A stretch of DNA of 45,947 nt, taken from the IMG/VR virus record IMGVR_UViG_3300035698_004611, positions 1 to 45,947 of that record; one strand, 5' to 3'. The stretch comes from a virus. Of this stretch, positions 20,440 through 29,794 are shown in pieces; the stretch's first letter is position 1, and every line of letters begins with the position of its first letter. The notes under the pieces are model-generated. The model saw nothing but the letters and a program-made list of their open reading frames with translations, ran no database searches and was not told the DNA's origin. Made by a program: the position numbers and the translations under genes.

Positions 20440-21909
20440 ATGATTCCACAAATTAAGGTCTTTCCCAAACAAAAAGAAGCTTTAGATATATTATGGGATA
20501 ATAATACTAACATTATTATTTATGGTGGTGCGGCTGGTGGTGGTAAAACTTATTTAGGTTGCCTATGGCTGATAATGGCATGTTATAAGTACCCAGGAAC
20601 CAAATGGTTTGTAGGGCGGAAAGAAGCTACAAAGCTGATGGGTAGCACATATCTATCTTTTCAAAAAGCACTTTCTGACTACGATATGCCTGGAATTGGT
20701 CCAGAAAAAGATAAAGATTGGAATTATAATGGCAAATATAATTATTTAGAACACAGAAATGGGTCAAGGATTGATTGGATGGACCTCGCTTTTCAGCCAA
20801 GAGATGCTGAATATAACCGTTTTGGTTCTTTAGAATACACTGGAGGATGGATTGAAGAGGGCGGTGAAGTAGAAGAAGAAGCTTTTAATATGCTTTCTGT
20901 TCGTATAGGTAGGCATCGTAACGATGAATATGGATTAAGACCAGAAAAATTACTAGTTACCTGTAATCCTTCTAAGAACTGGCTATATCAGAGGGTTTAT
21001 AAGCCACATAAAGAAGGAAAATTGAACGAAGGAAAGAAGTCAAATGAGCAATGGGCTTATATACAGAGTTTGTGTCAGGAGAATCCTCATACTGGAGATT
21101 CTTATGCTAAACAGATGGAAAGAAACCAATCTAAGAAGATTCGTGAAAGACTTTTATTGGGAATATGGGAATATGCTGACGATGCTAACGCTCTAACAAC
21201 CTATGATGCTATTACGGATATATTTACTAATGAAATTGACAAAGGACCAAGATTCTTAACAGCTGATATTGCAAGACACGGTTCAGACAAAATAGTAATT
21301 ATGTGTTGGGAAGGAATGAAAGTTTATAAAATTGTTACTGATTCTCACAAGGGAACAGACCAGACAGCAAATACTATACGAAACCTACTCTCACGTGAGC
21401 GTATACCCTACTCACATGCGATTATAGACGAGGATGGGGTAGGAGGAGGGGTTTTAGACCTCTTAAGGGGTTGCAAGGGCTTTATAGCCAATACAGCACC
21501 TTTTAGGGTCAATAAGAAAATACAGATTAATTACAGGAATTTAAAAGCACAATGTGGTTACACTCTAGCTGAATATATTAACGAACATAAGATTGCTGTT
21601 ACTGACGATATAGGAACAGAAGAAAAACAATGTCTAATTGATGATTTAGAACAACTCAAGAGTAAGGACATAATGACAGAGGGTAAACACCAATTAAAGT
21701 CCAAGGAGGATATTAAAAAAGCCCTAGGCAGAAGTCCTGACTATTCCGACAACCTATTAATGAGAATGTACTTTGAAGTCTGCAATTTTAATCCTAAACC
21801 ACTACCACCACCAAAGAGAGTTCAGGGTGTTGGAGGTAGTAGATATGTTGATGGCAGAGTAATGAGGCAGGCTAATTCAAGAAGAATTACTAATACAATA
21901 GGACAATGA
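20440..21909 (+). CDS. Terminase large subunit
   Basis: A 489-residue packaging motor. Residues 29-37 (GGAAGGGKT) are the Walker A loop; GGWIEEGGEVEEEAF further on fits Walker B with the catalytic Glu. The C-terminal nuclease has FLTADIARHGSDK (first Asp), IDEDGVGGG and NLLMRM with acidic residues. It cuts concatemers and pumps DNA through the portal. Length is normal for the family. It has its own promoter, and its stop overlaps the next gene. Confidence 0.93.
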   Translation: MIPQIKVFPKQKEALDILWDNNTNIIIYGGAAGGGKTYLGCLWLIMACYKYPGTKWFVGRKEATKLMGSTYLSFQKALSDYDMPGIGPEKDKDWNYNGKYNYLEHRNGSRIDWMDLAFQPRDAEYNRFGSLEYTGGWIEEGGEVEEEAFNMLSVRIGRHRNDEYGLRPEKLLVTCNPSKNWLYQRVYKPHKEGKLNEGKKSNEQWAYIQSLCQENPHTGDSYAKQMERNQSKKIRERLLLGIWEYADDANALTTYDAITDIFTNEIDKGPRFLTADIARHGSDKIVIMCWEGMKVYKIVTDSHKGTDQTANTIRNLLSRERIPYSHAIIDEDGVGGGVLDLLRGCKGFIANTAPFRVNKKIQINYRNLKAQCGYTLAEYINEHKIAVTDDIGTEEKQCLIDDLEQLKSKDIMTEGKHQLKSKEDIKKALGRSPDYSDNLLMRMYFEVCNFNPKPLPPPKRVQGVGGSRYVDGRVMRQANSRRITNTIGQ

Positions 21910-22121
21910 ATAATAGAATAGATTACGAATTACAAGACTTAGAGAGTAAATATAAAAAATATAATTTAACATTTTATATTAATAATGATACTCCTAATTT
22001 ATGTTGTTATATAACCATTGATGACCCATATATACTTCATTTCTTTGAAAAAACAAGAAAAAATAATATGGAAGAATTAATGAATTGTATTGATGGTGTT
22101 ATTAAAGAGAAAGGCAAATGA
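21906..22121 (+). CDS. Small hypothetical protein
   Basis: A 71-residue protein, mostly beta then helix (YNLTFYINNDTPNLCCYITI), with coupled overlaps at both ends. It lies between the large terminase and portal genes. Function unknown. Confidence 0.5.
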   Translation: MNNRIDYELQDLESKYKKYNLTFYINNDTPNLCCYITIDDPYILHFFEKTRKNNMEELMNCIDGVIKEKGK

Positions 22122-22306
22122 AAAAAATAGATTTATCACAATCAGAAATACAGAAGTTAGTCGACTTGTGTAAAAACCAGTTCCGTCTTGGTGATGCAGG
22201 GGAATCTGATTTACTAATGGAACTATTAACAAAATTAGTAGCAAAATTACATGAACAGAATCCAAGTCCAAAGAGGAAAAACAAGAGAGGTTCAAAAAAA
22301 GGATGA
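22118..22306 (+). CDS. Small helical protein with basic tail
   Basis: A 62-residue helical protein ending in a lysine/arginine-rich tail (PKRKNKRGSKKG). It may bind nucleic acid. It overlaps the previous gene as ATGA. Confidence 0.5.
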   Translation: MKKIDLSQSEIQKLVDLCKNQFRLGDAGESDLLMELLTKLVAKLHEQNPSPKRKNKRGSKKG

Positions 22307-22313
22307 GAAGTTT

Positions 22314-22565
22314 ATGGCAAGCTCGCAAGCTCAAGGACATGCCGAACATCTCTTAAAACAGAAAGTACAGAGTTTTGAATCTAAAGAAGCTTTTGTGGCT
22401 CACGCCAAAGAACGTGGTTTTTTAAAAACTGATATGGATAAAAAAATTGTTGAGAGTGTTGCTCAGAAACAGGGCTTAAGAGAAAGAGGTCCAGTCGCTC
22501 CTAGACAGGAAAATCCTATTATTACTAAAATGCGTGCAGAACGCTTAAGAAATGCCAGAAGATAG
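22314..22565 (+). CDS. Helical hypothetical protein before portal
   Basis: About 83 residues from the ATG at 22314 (MASSQAQGHAEHLL), helical and charged. A longer start at 22251 would overlap the previous gene by 56 bases. It overlaps the portal gene by 14 bases. A structural helper role is possible but not shown. Confidence 0.5.
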   Translation: MASSQAQGHAEHLLKQKVQSFESKEAFVAHAKERGFLKTDMDKKIVESVAQKQGLRERGPVAPRQENPIITKMRAERLRNARR

Positions 22566-24366
22566 AAGAGAAGAAGTAAAACCATTTTGGAAACAACCTC
22601 AAGATGAAAAAGATAGAGCTAACTATGTCTGGGAAGAATTTAACCAGATGAAGTGGAACAACGACCAGTCGTTCCCACATTTTAGAAATCGTAATCGCTA
22701 CGAATATTTTGACGACCAAGATAATCGTTTTAATAATTTTAGAGTTCAACCAGATTGGAAAGATGATTGGCAAGCTAATATTTCAGACATCACCACCCAT
22801 TCAAAGGTTATGGCTATTGTTTCTCAAGTGGTTGCTATTAGACCACGCCCAGAGTTCTTTGCTATACAAGAAACTAACTTTATAGGAAACTTTAAAGCTC
22901 AGTTAATGCAAGACCTCTACGACTACACTGATACCTTTTTAAGAAATGGTGATATGGATATGCTATTCACTGCCCTGAGAGCTGCTCGTCAAGGAACTTG
23001 TATAGGTTGGGAGGGTTGGAGAAAAGACGAACTAGGTTCTAAACCAGACGCACAACTTGTAAATAATGATGAGTTCTTTATCGGAGCTATGAATGTATTT
23101 GCGATGGAAGACCAGATTAAATGTGTTTGGAGAACAATTTTACATAATGACGATGCTAATATAATTTTCAAAGACTGGCACAACTGGGAACATGTCAAAG
23201 CTGGCAGTGAATTAAAAGCCGAACAGCGTACCTTCTTTAATATTTCAGAAGAAATTACTACTGAGAAAGTTGAAATCCTTAGATATTTTAATCGTGAGAC
23301 AAATGAATTTGTAGTTGTCGCTAACGGAATTACAATCAAGGACAAGAAACTAACTGATGTTAGAAAGGATAGACAACTAGGTTTTTGGAAAGTCGTCTAC
23401 GAACCATTTGATACTAACTTTTTCTGGGGTAGAGGTTTAGCCGACCTAATGAGTGATAACCAAGATGCTATTGATACCTTGTTTAATAATATGTTTGACA
23501 AGGGTATGTTGTCAGTACTCAAACCTATTTTTGTAGGTCAAAACTCTGGATTGGCTGATGACTACTTATATCCTGGCAAGATGACCCAAGTTACTGATGC
23601 AACCCAAATTAAGGAAATGGATATTACTGGACCAGACGCAGTATCATTTAATATTCTACAAGAGTTAAAGCAAAGACAGAACTTTGTATCTGTTGACCCA
23701 ACTGGCGAGGGTGCAGCTGTCGGAAAAAGAACAGCTACCGAAGTTGAAGAAGCTAGTGAAAACGCTAAAAAGATGATGGGATTATTCATAACCCTTTTAA
23801 GGGATGGTATCCGTCAAAAAGCATTACTGAGAGCTGAGAATATTAAGGTTCACCTAATGACCACCGACCAAGCTAATCCAATTATTCTTGATAATGTAAA
23901 ACTATTTAATGGAAAAACTGGTAAAAAGATTATTCGCATCAAAGCAAAAACAGCTCCACAATTTGTAGGAGAAGTTGATGGTCGTGTTGTTATTCAATCT
24001 CAACAACTTAAAGAGGAAAATAGATTTATAGATGAAGAATCTGAAATAATTGAGTTCACACCTAAAGAACTAAGAGACTTTAAGGCTGGTGTAAATGTTA
24101 GGGTTCCTTCAAGTGTTGAAATGTCAGACACCCTTAAAGCTGCCTTAGATAGGTCATTTGCCCAAGTTGCTTTCCAAAGACCCGATGTTTATGACCAAGT
24201 AGAGGTGGCTCGAACTTACGCTGAGTCTATGGGTCAAGAACCAGAAAAACTTGTTATTCAAAATCCAGAGACTGAAGAAACATTACCACAAGAAAATTTA
24301 AATAAGAATGTTCGTGTTGGTCAAACACAACCAAGTACACAACCACTTAAAGAATTAACGAAATGA
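22552..24366 (+). CDS. Portal protein
   Basis: A 604-residue protein directly after the packaging genes and before the scaffold and capsid genes. Segments such as DWQANISDITTHSKVMAIVSQ, a central GRGLADLMSDNQDAIDTLFNN, and GAAVGKRTATEVEEASENAK are characteristic of portal proteins: wing strands, then a long stem helix. Twelve copies form the DNA channel of the head. Size agrees with podovirus portals. The assignment rests on position and on these segments, so the exact family is open. Confidence 0.85.
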   Translation: MPEDRREEVKPFWKQPQDEKDRANYVWEEFNQMKWNNDQSFPHFRNRNRYEYFDDQDNRFNNFRVQPDWKDDWQANISDITTHSKVMAIVSQVVAIRPRPEFFAIQETNFIGNFKAQLMQDLYDYTDTFLRNGDMDMLFTALRAARQGTCIGWEGWRKDELGSKPDAQLVNNDEFFIGAMNVFAMEDQIKCVWRTILHNDDANIIFKDWHNWEHVKAGSELKAEQRTFFNISEEITTEKVEILRYFNRETNEFVVVANGITIKDKKLTDVRKDRQLGFWKVVYEPFDTNFFWGRGLADLMSDNQDAIDTLFNNMFDKGMLSVLKPIFVGQNSGLADDYLYPGKMTQVTDATQIKEMDITGPDAVSFNILQELKQRQNFVSVDPTGEGAAVGKRTATEVEEASENAKKMMGLFITLLRDGIRQKALLRAENIKVHLMTTDQANPIILDNVKLFNGKTGKKIIRIKAKTAPQFVGEVDGRVVIQSQQLKEENRFIDEESEIIEFTPKELRDFKAGVNVRVPSSVEMSDTLKAALDRSFAQVAFQRPDVYDQVEVARTYAESMGQEPEKLVIQNPETEETLPQENLNKNVRVGQTQPSTQPLKELTK

Positions 24367-24713
24367 GGAGACTACTCTTAAAAATTATATTCCGTTTAAT
24401 GGGTCCGCCAGATTTTCGTGAAATGGCTGAAACTGATAAGTATGGAGCATTTGCTATTATGAATAGCAATCCCAAGATAGTGAAGCTCCTTCAATTTTTG
24501 TTTACAAATGAGGTTATGAGTTTACCTCTAGCCTCTGGAAGTAAAGTCGACGAGATTACAGGTCGAATCTCTTTGCTATTTGACATAATCCATAACATGG
24601 AGGTAGCAGAGGACAATCTCTTGGATGTTAAAAAAATACAAGGTCGCAAAAATAAGACCTTAAAAATAAGAAATACAATTAAATCTAAATTACTATGGCA
24701 AAAAGATACCTAA
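24363..24713 (+). CDS. Hypothetical head-module protein
   Basis: A 116-residue helical protein coupled to the portal gene as ATGA. The N-terminus is hydrophobic and basic (MRRLLLKIIFRLMG). No family recognised. Confidence 0.55.
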   Translation: MRRLLLKIIFRLMGPPDFREMAETDKYGAFAIMNSNPKIVKLLQFLFTNEVMSLPLASGSKVDEITGRISLLFDIIHNMEVAEDNLLDVKKIQGRKNKTLKIRNTIKSKLLWQKDT

Positions 24714-25255
24714 AAAACAATGGAGAGTCTTCAAATATAACGCTTTCCACACAGCCAGAGATAAATTATTTGGATAGAAACGGAGACGAGTTTAAAATTG
24801 AGATAGTCATGCTTAGAGAAGGTGGCGGTAATGAAGCTGCTGAGAAAATGGGACTATCTGAAGATGAAAAATGTCTCGTCTATTACAAGAACGGCGATTA
24901 TAAAAAGAAAACCATAATCACTGCTTGGAAAACAATAGACATTAAAAACTATCCTCATGTTCTAGGAATTGCTTTTGGTAAAACCAAATATGATGAGAGA
25001 AAGTATAACATCAAGGTTGGAGAAACTGTTGAGATTTCAAACTCTGATGATGCTGAACTTATCTTACAACAAATTCATTTTGTTGATGAGGTTGACCGAA
25101 AAGGTAATATTCTTGATAAGGGAAATCCTTACAATAAGGCTGACAATCGCCCAGTTACAGGAAAGCCAATAGGCAATCTACCTAAAATTGATGTAGGAGA
25201 ATTTAAACCAACTTCCCCACGAGAGAAAAGAGCAGAATTTAAAATGGGGGATTAA
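24695..25255 (+). CDS. Hypothetical head-module protein
   Basis: A 186-residue soluble, beta-rich protein, overlapping the previous gene by 19 bases. The middle (YPHVLGIAFGKTKYDERKYN) has no motif I recognise. Its place between portal and scaffold suggests a virion or assembly role. Confidence 0.6.
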   Translation: MAKRYLKNNGESSNITLSTQPEINYLDRNGDEFKIEIVMLREGGGNEAAEKMGLSEDEKCLVYYKNGDYKKKTIITAWKTIDIKNYPHVLGIAFGKTKYDERKYNIKVGETVEISNSDDAELILQQIHFVDEVDRKGNILDKGNPYNKADNRPVTGKPIGNLPKIDVGEFKPTSPREKRAEFKMGD

Positions 25256-25270
25256 AAAATTAAATATTTT

Positions 25271-25335
25271 AATGCTCTTTGTTTAGCGGACTGAGCCAAC
25301 CCGCTGTAACAAAGTGGTTTTTAAATCAAAGAGCT
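25271..25335 (+). promoter_or_regulatory. Structured leader of the scaffold-like gene
   Basis: GCTCTTTG and CAAAGAGC pair at the two ends of this stretch and enclose AGCGG/CCGCT. The ATG at 25336 follows directly. The leader could set the high level of scaffold or capsid expression, or be a processing site. Confidence 0.45.
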
Positions 25336-26034
25336 ATGAAAAAGGAAGAACAAAAAGAGGAAACCAAAACCTCTACGGAAGATTCCACCGTTAAAGAAAA
25401 GTCCGAAGTCAAGGAGGGAGAAACCTCTGAAAAAACGAATGACTCCGAGGAGTTAGAAGGTCTCAAGGAAGAAAATAAAACTCTCAAAGAACAAAACACA
25501 AACCTCGCTAAAGGAATCAAAAAAGAGCGAGACTTAAAGAGAGCTGCTGAACTTGGTAAGACTGAAACTCAAGAAAAAAAAGAAACCGATGAACCAGTTG
25601 ATGACGATATTGATATCAAAATCGACAAGAAACTTAAAGAAAGAGATGAGCAAAGTTACGAGTCAAATCGTGATTTAGCTTATGAGGAATTTGTAGCCAA
25701 ATACCCCGAGTATTCGGCTGACAACGACCTTAATGGTGAGAAATATGCTGCTTTTAGAGAGGAGTTTAATAATCAAACCAATAAGGGAGTAACCAAAGAC
25801 CAAATTTTCTCTCGATTAGAGTTCGTTCATCGTGGAATGGGTAACTCTGAACCAACCGAGGAAACTCAGGTCGAGGCTGAGAATATCGGAGCTGCCTTAT
25901 CACAACCTAAAAAAATAGAGAATCAACCTTCAGTTTTAACTAGAAAGCTTAACGAATATGAGCAATCTGCTGCCAATAATTTTACTGGTGGTGAGAAAGC
26001 TTGGCGTGAAGCTAAGGCTGAAACAGAAAAGTAA
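25336..26034 (+). CDS. Scaffold-like protein
   Basis: A 232-residue, very acidic, glutamate- and lysine-rich protein. It has a predicted coiled coil near residues 40-80 (LKEENKTLKEQNTNLAK) and a folded-looking C-terminal half (LAYEEFVAKYPEYS). Such composition just before the capsid genes is typical of scaffolding proteins, which shape the procapsid and then leave. No sequence match is claimed. A start farther upstream is possible but would run through the structured leader. Confidence 0.7.
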   Translation: MKKEEQKEETKTSTEDSTVKEKSEVKEGETSEKTNDSEELEGLKEENKTLKEQNTNLAKGIKKERDLKRAAELGKTETQEKKETDEPVDDDIDIKIDKKLKERDEQSYESNRDLAYEEFVAKYPEYSADNDLNGEKYAAFREEFNNQTNKGVTKDQIFSRLEFVHRGMGNSEPTEETQVEAENIGAALSQPKKIENQPSVLTRKLNEYEQSAANNFTGGEKAWREAKAETEK

Positions 26035-26055
26035 TTCTCTACAACCTGAAATCCA

Positions 26056-26637
26056 ATGAATTACAATGGATTTAGACTTTCAGGCGAACGTATCGGACAA
26101 GGCTTCCCAGAAGTTGAATATATCGTTATGAAAAATAGCGTTACATTTACTACGGGTGTTGCTGTAAAGTATGACCCATCAGTAGGTGTTGACCTCTGTG
26201 ATGCTACTTCCGATACAATGTACGGATTTGTTATAGGTTTTAGAACTCAGGACGGTTTACCTTTGGATATAGACGCTACTTTGCATGATGGCACTTACAC
26301 TGCCACCACGCCTTCAGCTGTCACTTATGCTGCTGCTGCAGATAACCAAACTGTTTTACAAGTAGAAGCTGTAGTACAACCAGTTCACTCTCGTATGGTA
26401 TTATCTGCTTTACTTAATGCAGCCAAAGGCACAACAGCCGCTTCTGCTTTAGTTGGAACATATTTTGACATTGTCAATACTGGTCTTACTTTAAATGAAT
26501 CAACCGCTACTACCACTAAAGCTCAGTTTATGTCTGTTGCTGGTAGAAATGGTGCTGACCCAACTGACCCTCAAGACCCAACAACAACTCGTATTCTCGT
26601 TAAAGTCGTTGAAACTCAGGTTCCTGACAACTCATAA
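26056..26637 (+). CDS. Head decoration-like protein
   Basis: A 193-residue, beta-rich protein with many T/A/V residues (GVAVKYDPSVGVDLCDATSD, TMYGFVIG). It lies between scaffold and major capsid genes, where many phages code a capsid decoration or stabilising protein. Its stop is two bases before the first exon of the capsid gene. Confidence 0.6.
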   Translation: MNYNGFRLSGERIGQGFPEVEYIVMKNSVTFTTGVAVKYDPSVGVDLCDATSDTMYGFVIGFRTQDGLPLDIDATLHDGTYTATTPSAVTYAAAADNQTVLQVEAVVQPVHSRMVLSALLNAAKGTTAASALVGTYFDIVNTGLTLNESTATTTKAQFMSVAGRNGADPTDPQDPTTTRILVKVVETQVPDNS

Positions 26638-26639
26638 AC

Positions 26640-28366
26640 ATGGAATTAACATCACAATGGGCTCAAGCACTTGAGCCAAATATTAAGTCATGGGTTTAGA
26701 AATGAGCCCCAATAATTTTTCTTTATGCCATATAAAGATAAACAAAAACAAAAAGAATACTTTTACAATTACAATCATTATGAAAAAGAGTGCATTGAAT
26801 GTGGCACAAAAGTAATTGGTGATAAAAAAAGAAAGTATTGTAAAAAATGTCTAAGCATTTTTAGAAGTGCAAGATTAAAAAATGCTAAAATATGGAAAAA
26901 GAATATAGATAAAAAAGGATGTTTCAAAAAGGGCGAAGATAGCCCCAATAAAGGAAAGAAGTGTTCTTTTAATGCCAAGTTTGGCAAAGACAATCCAATG
27001 TGGAAAGGTGGAATAACAGACCCATATTCAACCCTTAAAAAGAGTTTTGAATGGAAGGAATGGCGTAAGTCGGTCTTTGAAAGAGACGACTATACTTGCC
27101 AAGAGTGCGATATAAATGGTTCTGAATTACACCCACACCATATTTACGAGAGAAGAAATTATCCAGAGATTATGTTTTTAGAGGAAAACGGGATAACTCT
27201 TTGTAAAGATTGTCACCAAGAAACATTTAATAAAGAAGAAAAATATAGAGAGAAATTATTGAAAAATGGGATGAATTCAGGGAATATCCTCAAATTGAGG
27301 ACAATCCTGAGCCAAGCCGAGGGTACACCCTCGGAAGGTGCAACGACTACTGGAGCGGTACAGCCCGCTTAATAACCAGCCAGAGCGTCCCACCAGAAAT
27401 GGATGATATAGTCTGAACTGCATAGTAATATGCAGAAGCATAGGAGAAATCCCTATGCGATAACACAATTGTCATGATGGCTATAAAGCCTACCCAGATT
27501 TGACTCCAGAATTGTTTGAAATGGATAGCGATAAATCAGGAGTACTGAGATACCAAAGAAGTTGGTCACAACGTATAGTTCCTAAAAGTTCAGAAGGTGC
27601 TTCTTCACCAGAAGCTTCATTAACTAAAGGTTATCAATTAATTGAAAACCCACAAGTATTCAAACAGAAAATGTCTGTAACCAAAGAATATGTCACTCGT
27701 GGCATGTACTCTGAGATTAAAGATATGGCTTCTGCTTTGGGTCGGGCTTCAATCGAATCTGTTAATCTTTTCGGAGCTGGTGTTCCGATTAATGCCTTCT
27801 CGACTTCTTATAATGGAGCTGACGCTAAACCTTTATGTTCAGTCTCTCATCCAAGAGCGGATGGTGGCTCAACACAAAGTAACGCCTCTTCAACTGGTAT
27901 TACCTTAACGGAATCCAATCTTGAGATTGGAATGAATGCTATTAGAGCTCAACTGTCAGATACTGGCGGTAAACTCAATATCGGAATTAACAATCTCAAA
28001 TTAATGGTTCCTTTTGCCCTTGAGAAAGAAGCTGTGATTATCACAGGTTCTGAACAAAGGTCTGGTACTGCTAATAACGACGCTAACTGGTATCGTGGTA
28101 AAATTGATGTCTTGGTACATCCTTTCTTGGATGCTAATACCACTGACCTCGATGGAAACTCTGGCTCAGATACTGCATGGTATCTGTTTGCACAAGGTGT
28201 CCACGGTTTGAAGTTTGTCTGGGAAGAAAGACCTTTATTCAAGATGTGGGATGACGAAGATAATGACGCAATGTTTACTAAGATTTACATGTCATGTCGT
28301 CCACTCTTTGATGATTGGCGTGGATTCTGGGGTTCTAAAGGAGACGGTTTAGCTTACAGTTCATAA
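26640..28366 (+). CDS. Major capsid protein, spliced from two exons
   Basis: Exon 1 (26640-26697) codes MELTSQWAQALEPNIKSWV plus one base; exon 2 (27477-28366) continues YGYKAYPDLTPELFEM in frame. Removing the intron 26698-27476 yields 315 residues with no stop. The product fits phage major capsid proteins: a WxY.GY.xYPxL.PELF start, then MSVTKEYVTRGMYSEIKDMA and a long beta-rich C-terminal half. It follows scaffold and decoration genes. The intron end at 27476 is chosen because it is a G and keeps the frame; 27479 would also keep the frame. Without splicing only an incomplete protein from 27500 could be made. Confidence 0.8.
26698..27476 (+). other. Group I intron in the major capsid gene
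   Basis: About 779 bases. The 5' exon end GGGTTT (26692-26697) can pair with GAGCCC (about 26703-26708) to form P1 with the expected terminal U-G pair. Near the 3' end, ACAATCCTGAGCC (27301-27313) is the conserved core piece also found in trnL introns. It is followed by the hairpin CCGAGGG-TACA-CCCTCGG. P7 can form from GACTA (27345-27349) and TAGTC (27409-27413). P9-like hairpins precede the terminal G at 27476. The intron contains an HNH gene. It should splice itself out of the capsid mRNA. Confidence 0.85.
26725..27372 (+). CDS. Intron-encoded HNH homing endonuclease
   Basis: A 215-residue protein. It begins MPYKDKQKQKEYF with an N-terminal zinc finger (CIECGTK..CKKC) and a NUMOD3-like FGKDNPMWKGG segment. 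The nuclease part has EWRKSVFERDDYTCQEC, HPHHIYERR and ITLCKDCHQETF, the full HNH core. The last 30 codons overlap the intron core, a common economy. The enzyme would cut intron-less capsid genes and so spread the intron. Its first residues resemble those of the free-standing HNH at 43730. Confidence 0.85.
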   Translation: MPYKDKQKQKEYFYNYNHYEKECIECGTKVIGDKKRKYCKKCLSIFRSARLKNAKIWKKNIDKKGCFKKGEDSPNKGKKCSFNAKFGKDNPMWKGGITDPYSTLKKSFEWKEWRKSVFERDDYTCQECDINGSELHPHHIYERRNYPEIMFLEENGITLCKDCHQETFNKEEKYREKLLKNGMNSGNILKLRTILSQAEGTPSEGATTTGAVQPA

Positions 28367-28379
28367 GAACTGTAGGTAC
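28360..28379 (+). promoter_or_regulatory. Hairpin at the end of the capsid gene
   Basis: TACAGTTC-ATAA-GAACTGTA is an eight-base perfect stem around the capsid stop codon. There is no T-run, so it is more likely an RNA-stability or processing hairpin than a terminator. Confidence 0.45.
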
Positions 28380-28396
28380 AGCCTCCTGTTAAAAAT

Positions 28397-28612
28397 ATGA
28401 AAATTTTAACTATCAAAAATCCAACAAAAGCTCCCTTAGAGGGAATTTCTGTTGAAGGCGTGGAGGTATCTATCGCTCCCAAAAAGACCCGAGAAATTGA
28501 CGAAGTTTTAGGTGGAAAACTATTAAAAATGTTCCCATTTTTGGAAGTTGTTAAAGAAGTTGAAAATACTGAAAAACGACAAGCCAAAATTAGGAAGCGT
28601 AAAGAAAAATGA
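28397..28612 (+). CDS. Hypothetical structural-module protein
   Basis: A 71-residue protein with a short beta start (MKILTIKNPTKAPLEGI) and a basic tail, overlapping the next gene as ATGA. It resembles small proteins after capsid genes, role unknown. Confidence 0.5.
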   Translation: MKILTIKNPTKAPLEGISVEGVEVSIAPKKTREIDEVLGGKLLKMFPFLEVVKEVENTEKRQAKIRKRKEK

Positions 28613-29097
28613 TTCATAAAATTGCAACCGCAGTATTAGGCGTAGCCGTACTCGTATTAGGTTTTATGGGTGTTAGCGGTAATGACACATTCGGTGGTGC
28701 TACTAACTTAGACTCACTCACTTTGGGTGAAGATTTAATTGTTGGTGGAACCATTACTAATACTGGTAATTTGACTGCAACTGGCGGAATAATTATTGGT
28801 TCTGGCGGAACTGAAATTACTAAACATTTATCAGCTACAGCAAGCGTAGATTTCATTGCTATGGATGGTGCTTGTCAAGATGCTACCACTTCGTTTACTG
28901 GTGTATTGAAAACTGATAGTTTCCGTGTAACTGCTCCTGATAACTTGATGGCAACCGACTCAAATATATTTTTGACTGGTTGGGTATCATCAGGAAGTGT
29001 AGTTACTTTAAGACTTTGCCCTGCCACTGATAGTATTACAGTTGACCCCGAAGCTAACGAGTTTATTCTCGATGCTTGGCGTCATCCTGGAATCTAA
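28609..29097 (+). CDS. Membrane-anchored/secreted beta-repeat protein
   Basis: A 162-residue protein. Residues 4-22 form a hydrophobic signal or anchor helix (IATAVLGVAVLVLGFMG). The rest is low-complexity beta repeat (NLTATGGIIIGSGGTEITK), as in tail-fibre shafts and bacterial surface adhesins, with two cysteines. It is the first of five late genes with such an N-terminal anchor. Phage fibres normally lack signal peptides, so display on the host surface or export before virion assembly is possible. Confidence 0.6.
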   Translation: MIHKIATAVLGVAVLVLGFMGVSGNDTFGGATNLDSLTLGEDLIVGGTITNTGNLTATGGIIIGSGGTEITKHLSATASVDFIAMDGACQDATTSFTGVLKTDSFRVTAPDNLMATDSNIFLTGWVSSGSVVTLRLCPATDSITVDPEANEFILDAWRHPGI

Positions 29098-29192
29098 ACA
29101 GGTCTAACCTTAATATTTTTATCCTGCTCATCGGTATCTTAAAGCCATTACCTTCGGGGGTGAGTAGGGCTAAGAACATTAAATAACAAAAT

Positions 29193-29792
29193 ATGTTTAA
29201 AAAAAAGAACAAAATAGTTCTTGTTTCTCCAACCTATTCGGAGAAAATGTACACCAAGTCAGCTATGTCAATGATGGTTCAGGTATTTCTGAACTACGAC
29301 ATTAAGGGGATTATATTTCCCACATCTCAAAGTCGTAATTTAGCTGAGATTAGGAACGATTTAGTTGAACAAGCGTTTGACGCAGTTCCAGACTTAACCC
29401 ATATCTTATGGTTAGATGGAGACCAAATGTTTCCAAAGGATATGATTCCCAAGTTAGTTAAACACGACAAAGATGTTGTCGGTGCTTGGGTAGTAATCCG
29501 CCAAAACAAACTTCCTAATGTCTATAGGATTATAGGAAAGAAGACTAAAAATGGTGGATATAGGCACGAACCAGTTGTCGGAAAGGGTTTGTGTAAGGTA
29601 GACCGATTAGGATTTGGTTCTATCTTAGTTAAAAGAGAAGTCTTTGACAAAATGAAAAAACCATACTTTGCGTTTGACAAGTCGCATCAAACCGAAGATT
29701 TATATTTTTGCGACAAAGCCCGTGAACAAGGGTTTGAAATATGGGTCGATTTCAATCTTAAAAGTGGGCATTTATCAGTAATAGAATTATAA
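29193..29792 (+). CDS. Glycosyltransferase (GT-A, family 2-like)
   Basis: A 199-residue protein with IVLVSPTYSEKMYTKSA at the start, a metal-binding D-rich site ILWLDGDQMFP and TEDLYFCDKAREQGFEIW near the end, the general-base and acceptor region of GT-A enzymes. It moves a sugar from a nucleotide-sugar, probably to a protein or glycan. It lies among anchored adhesin-like genes, which could be its targets. The 5' leader (29100-29192) has an AGCC/GGCT stem around a TTCG-containing hairpin. Confidence 0.75.
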   Translation: MFKKKNKIVLVSPTYSEKMYTKSAMSMMVQVFLNYDIKGIIFPTSQSRNLAEIRNDLVEQAFDAVPDLTHILWLDGDQMFPKDMIPKLVKHDKDVVGAWVVIRQNKLPNVYRIIGKKTKNGGYRHEPVVGKGLCKVDRLGFGSILVKREVFDKMKKPYFAFDKSHQTEDLYFCDKAREQGFEIWVDFNLKSGHLSVIEL

Positions 29793-29794
29793 TT

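Noticed and set aside
22251-22313. Longer start for the gene before the portal
   Set aside because: It would overlap the previous gene by 56 bases. The ATG at 22314 fits the compact style better.
27500-28366. Capsid gene starting at the TTG at 27500
   Set aside because: It would lack the conserved WVYGYKAYPDL region, which is restored exactly by removing the group I intron.
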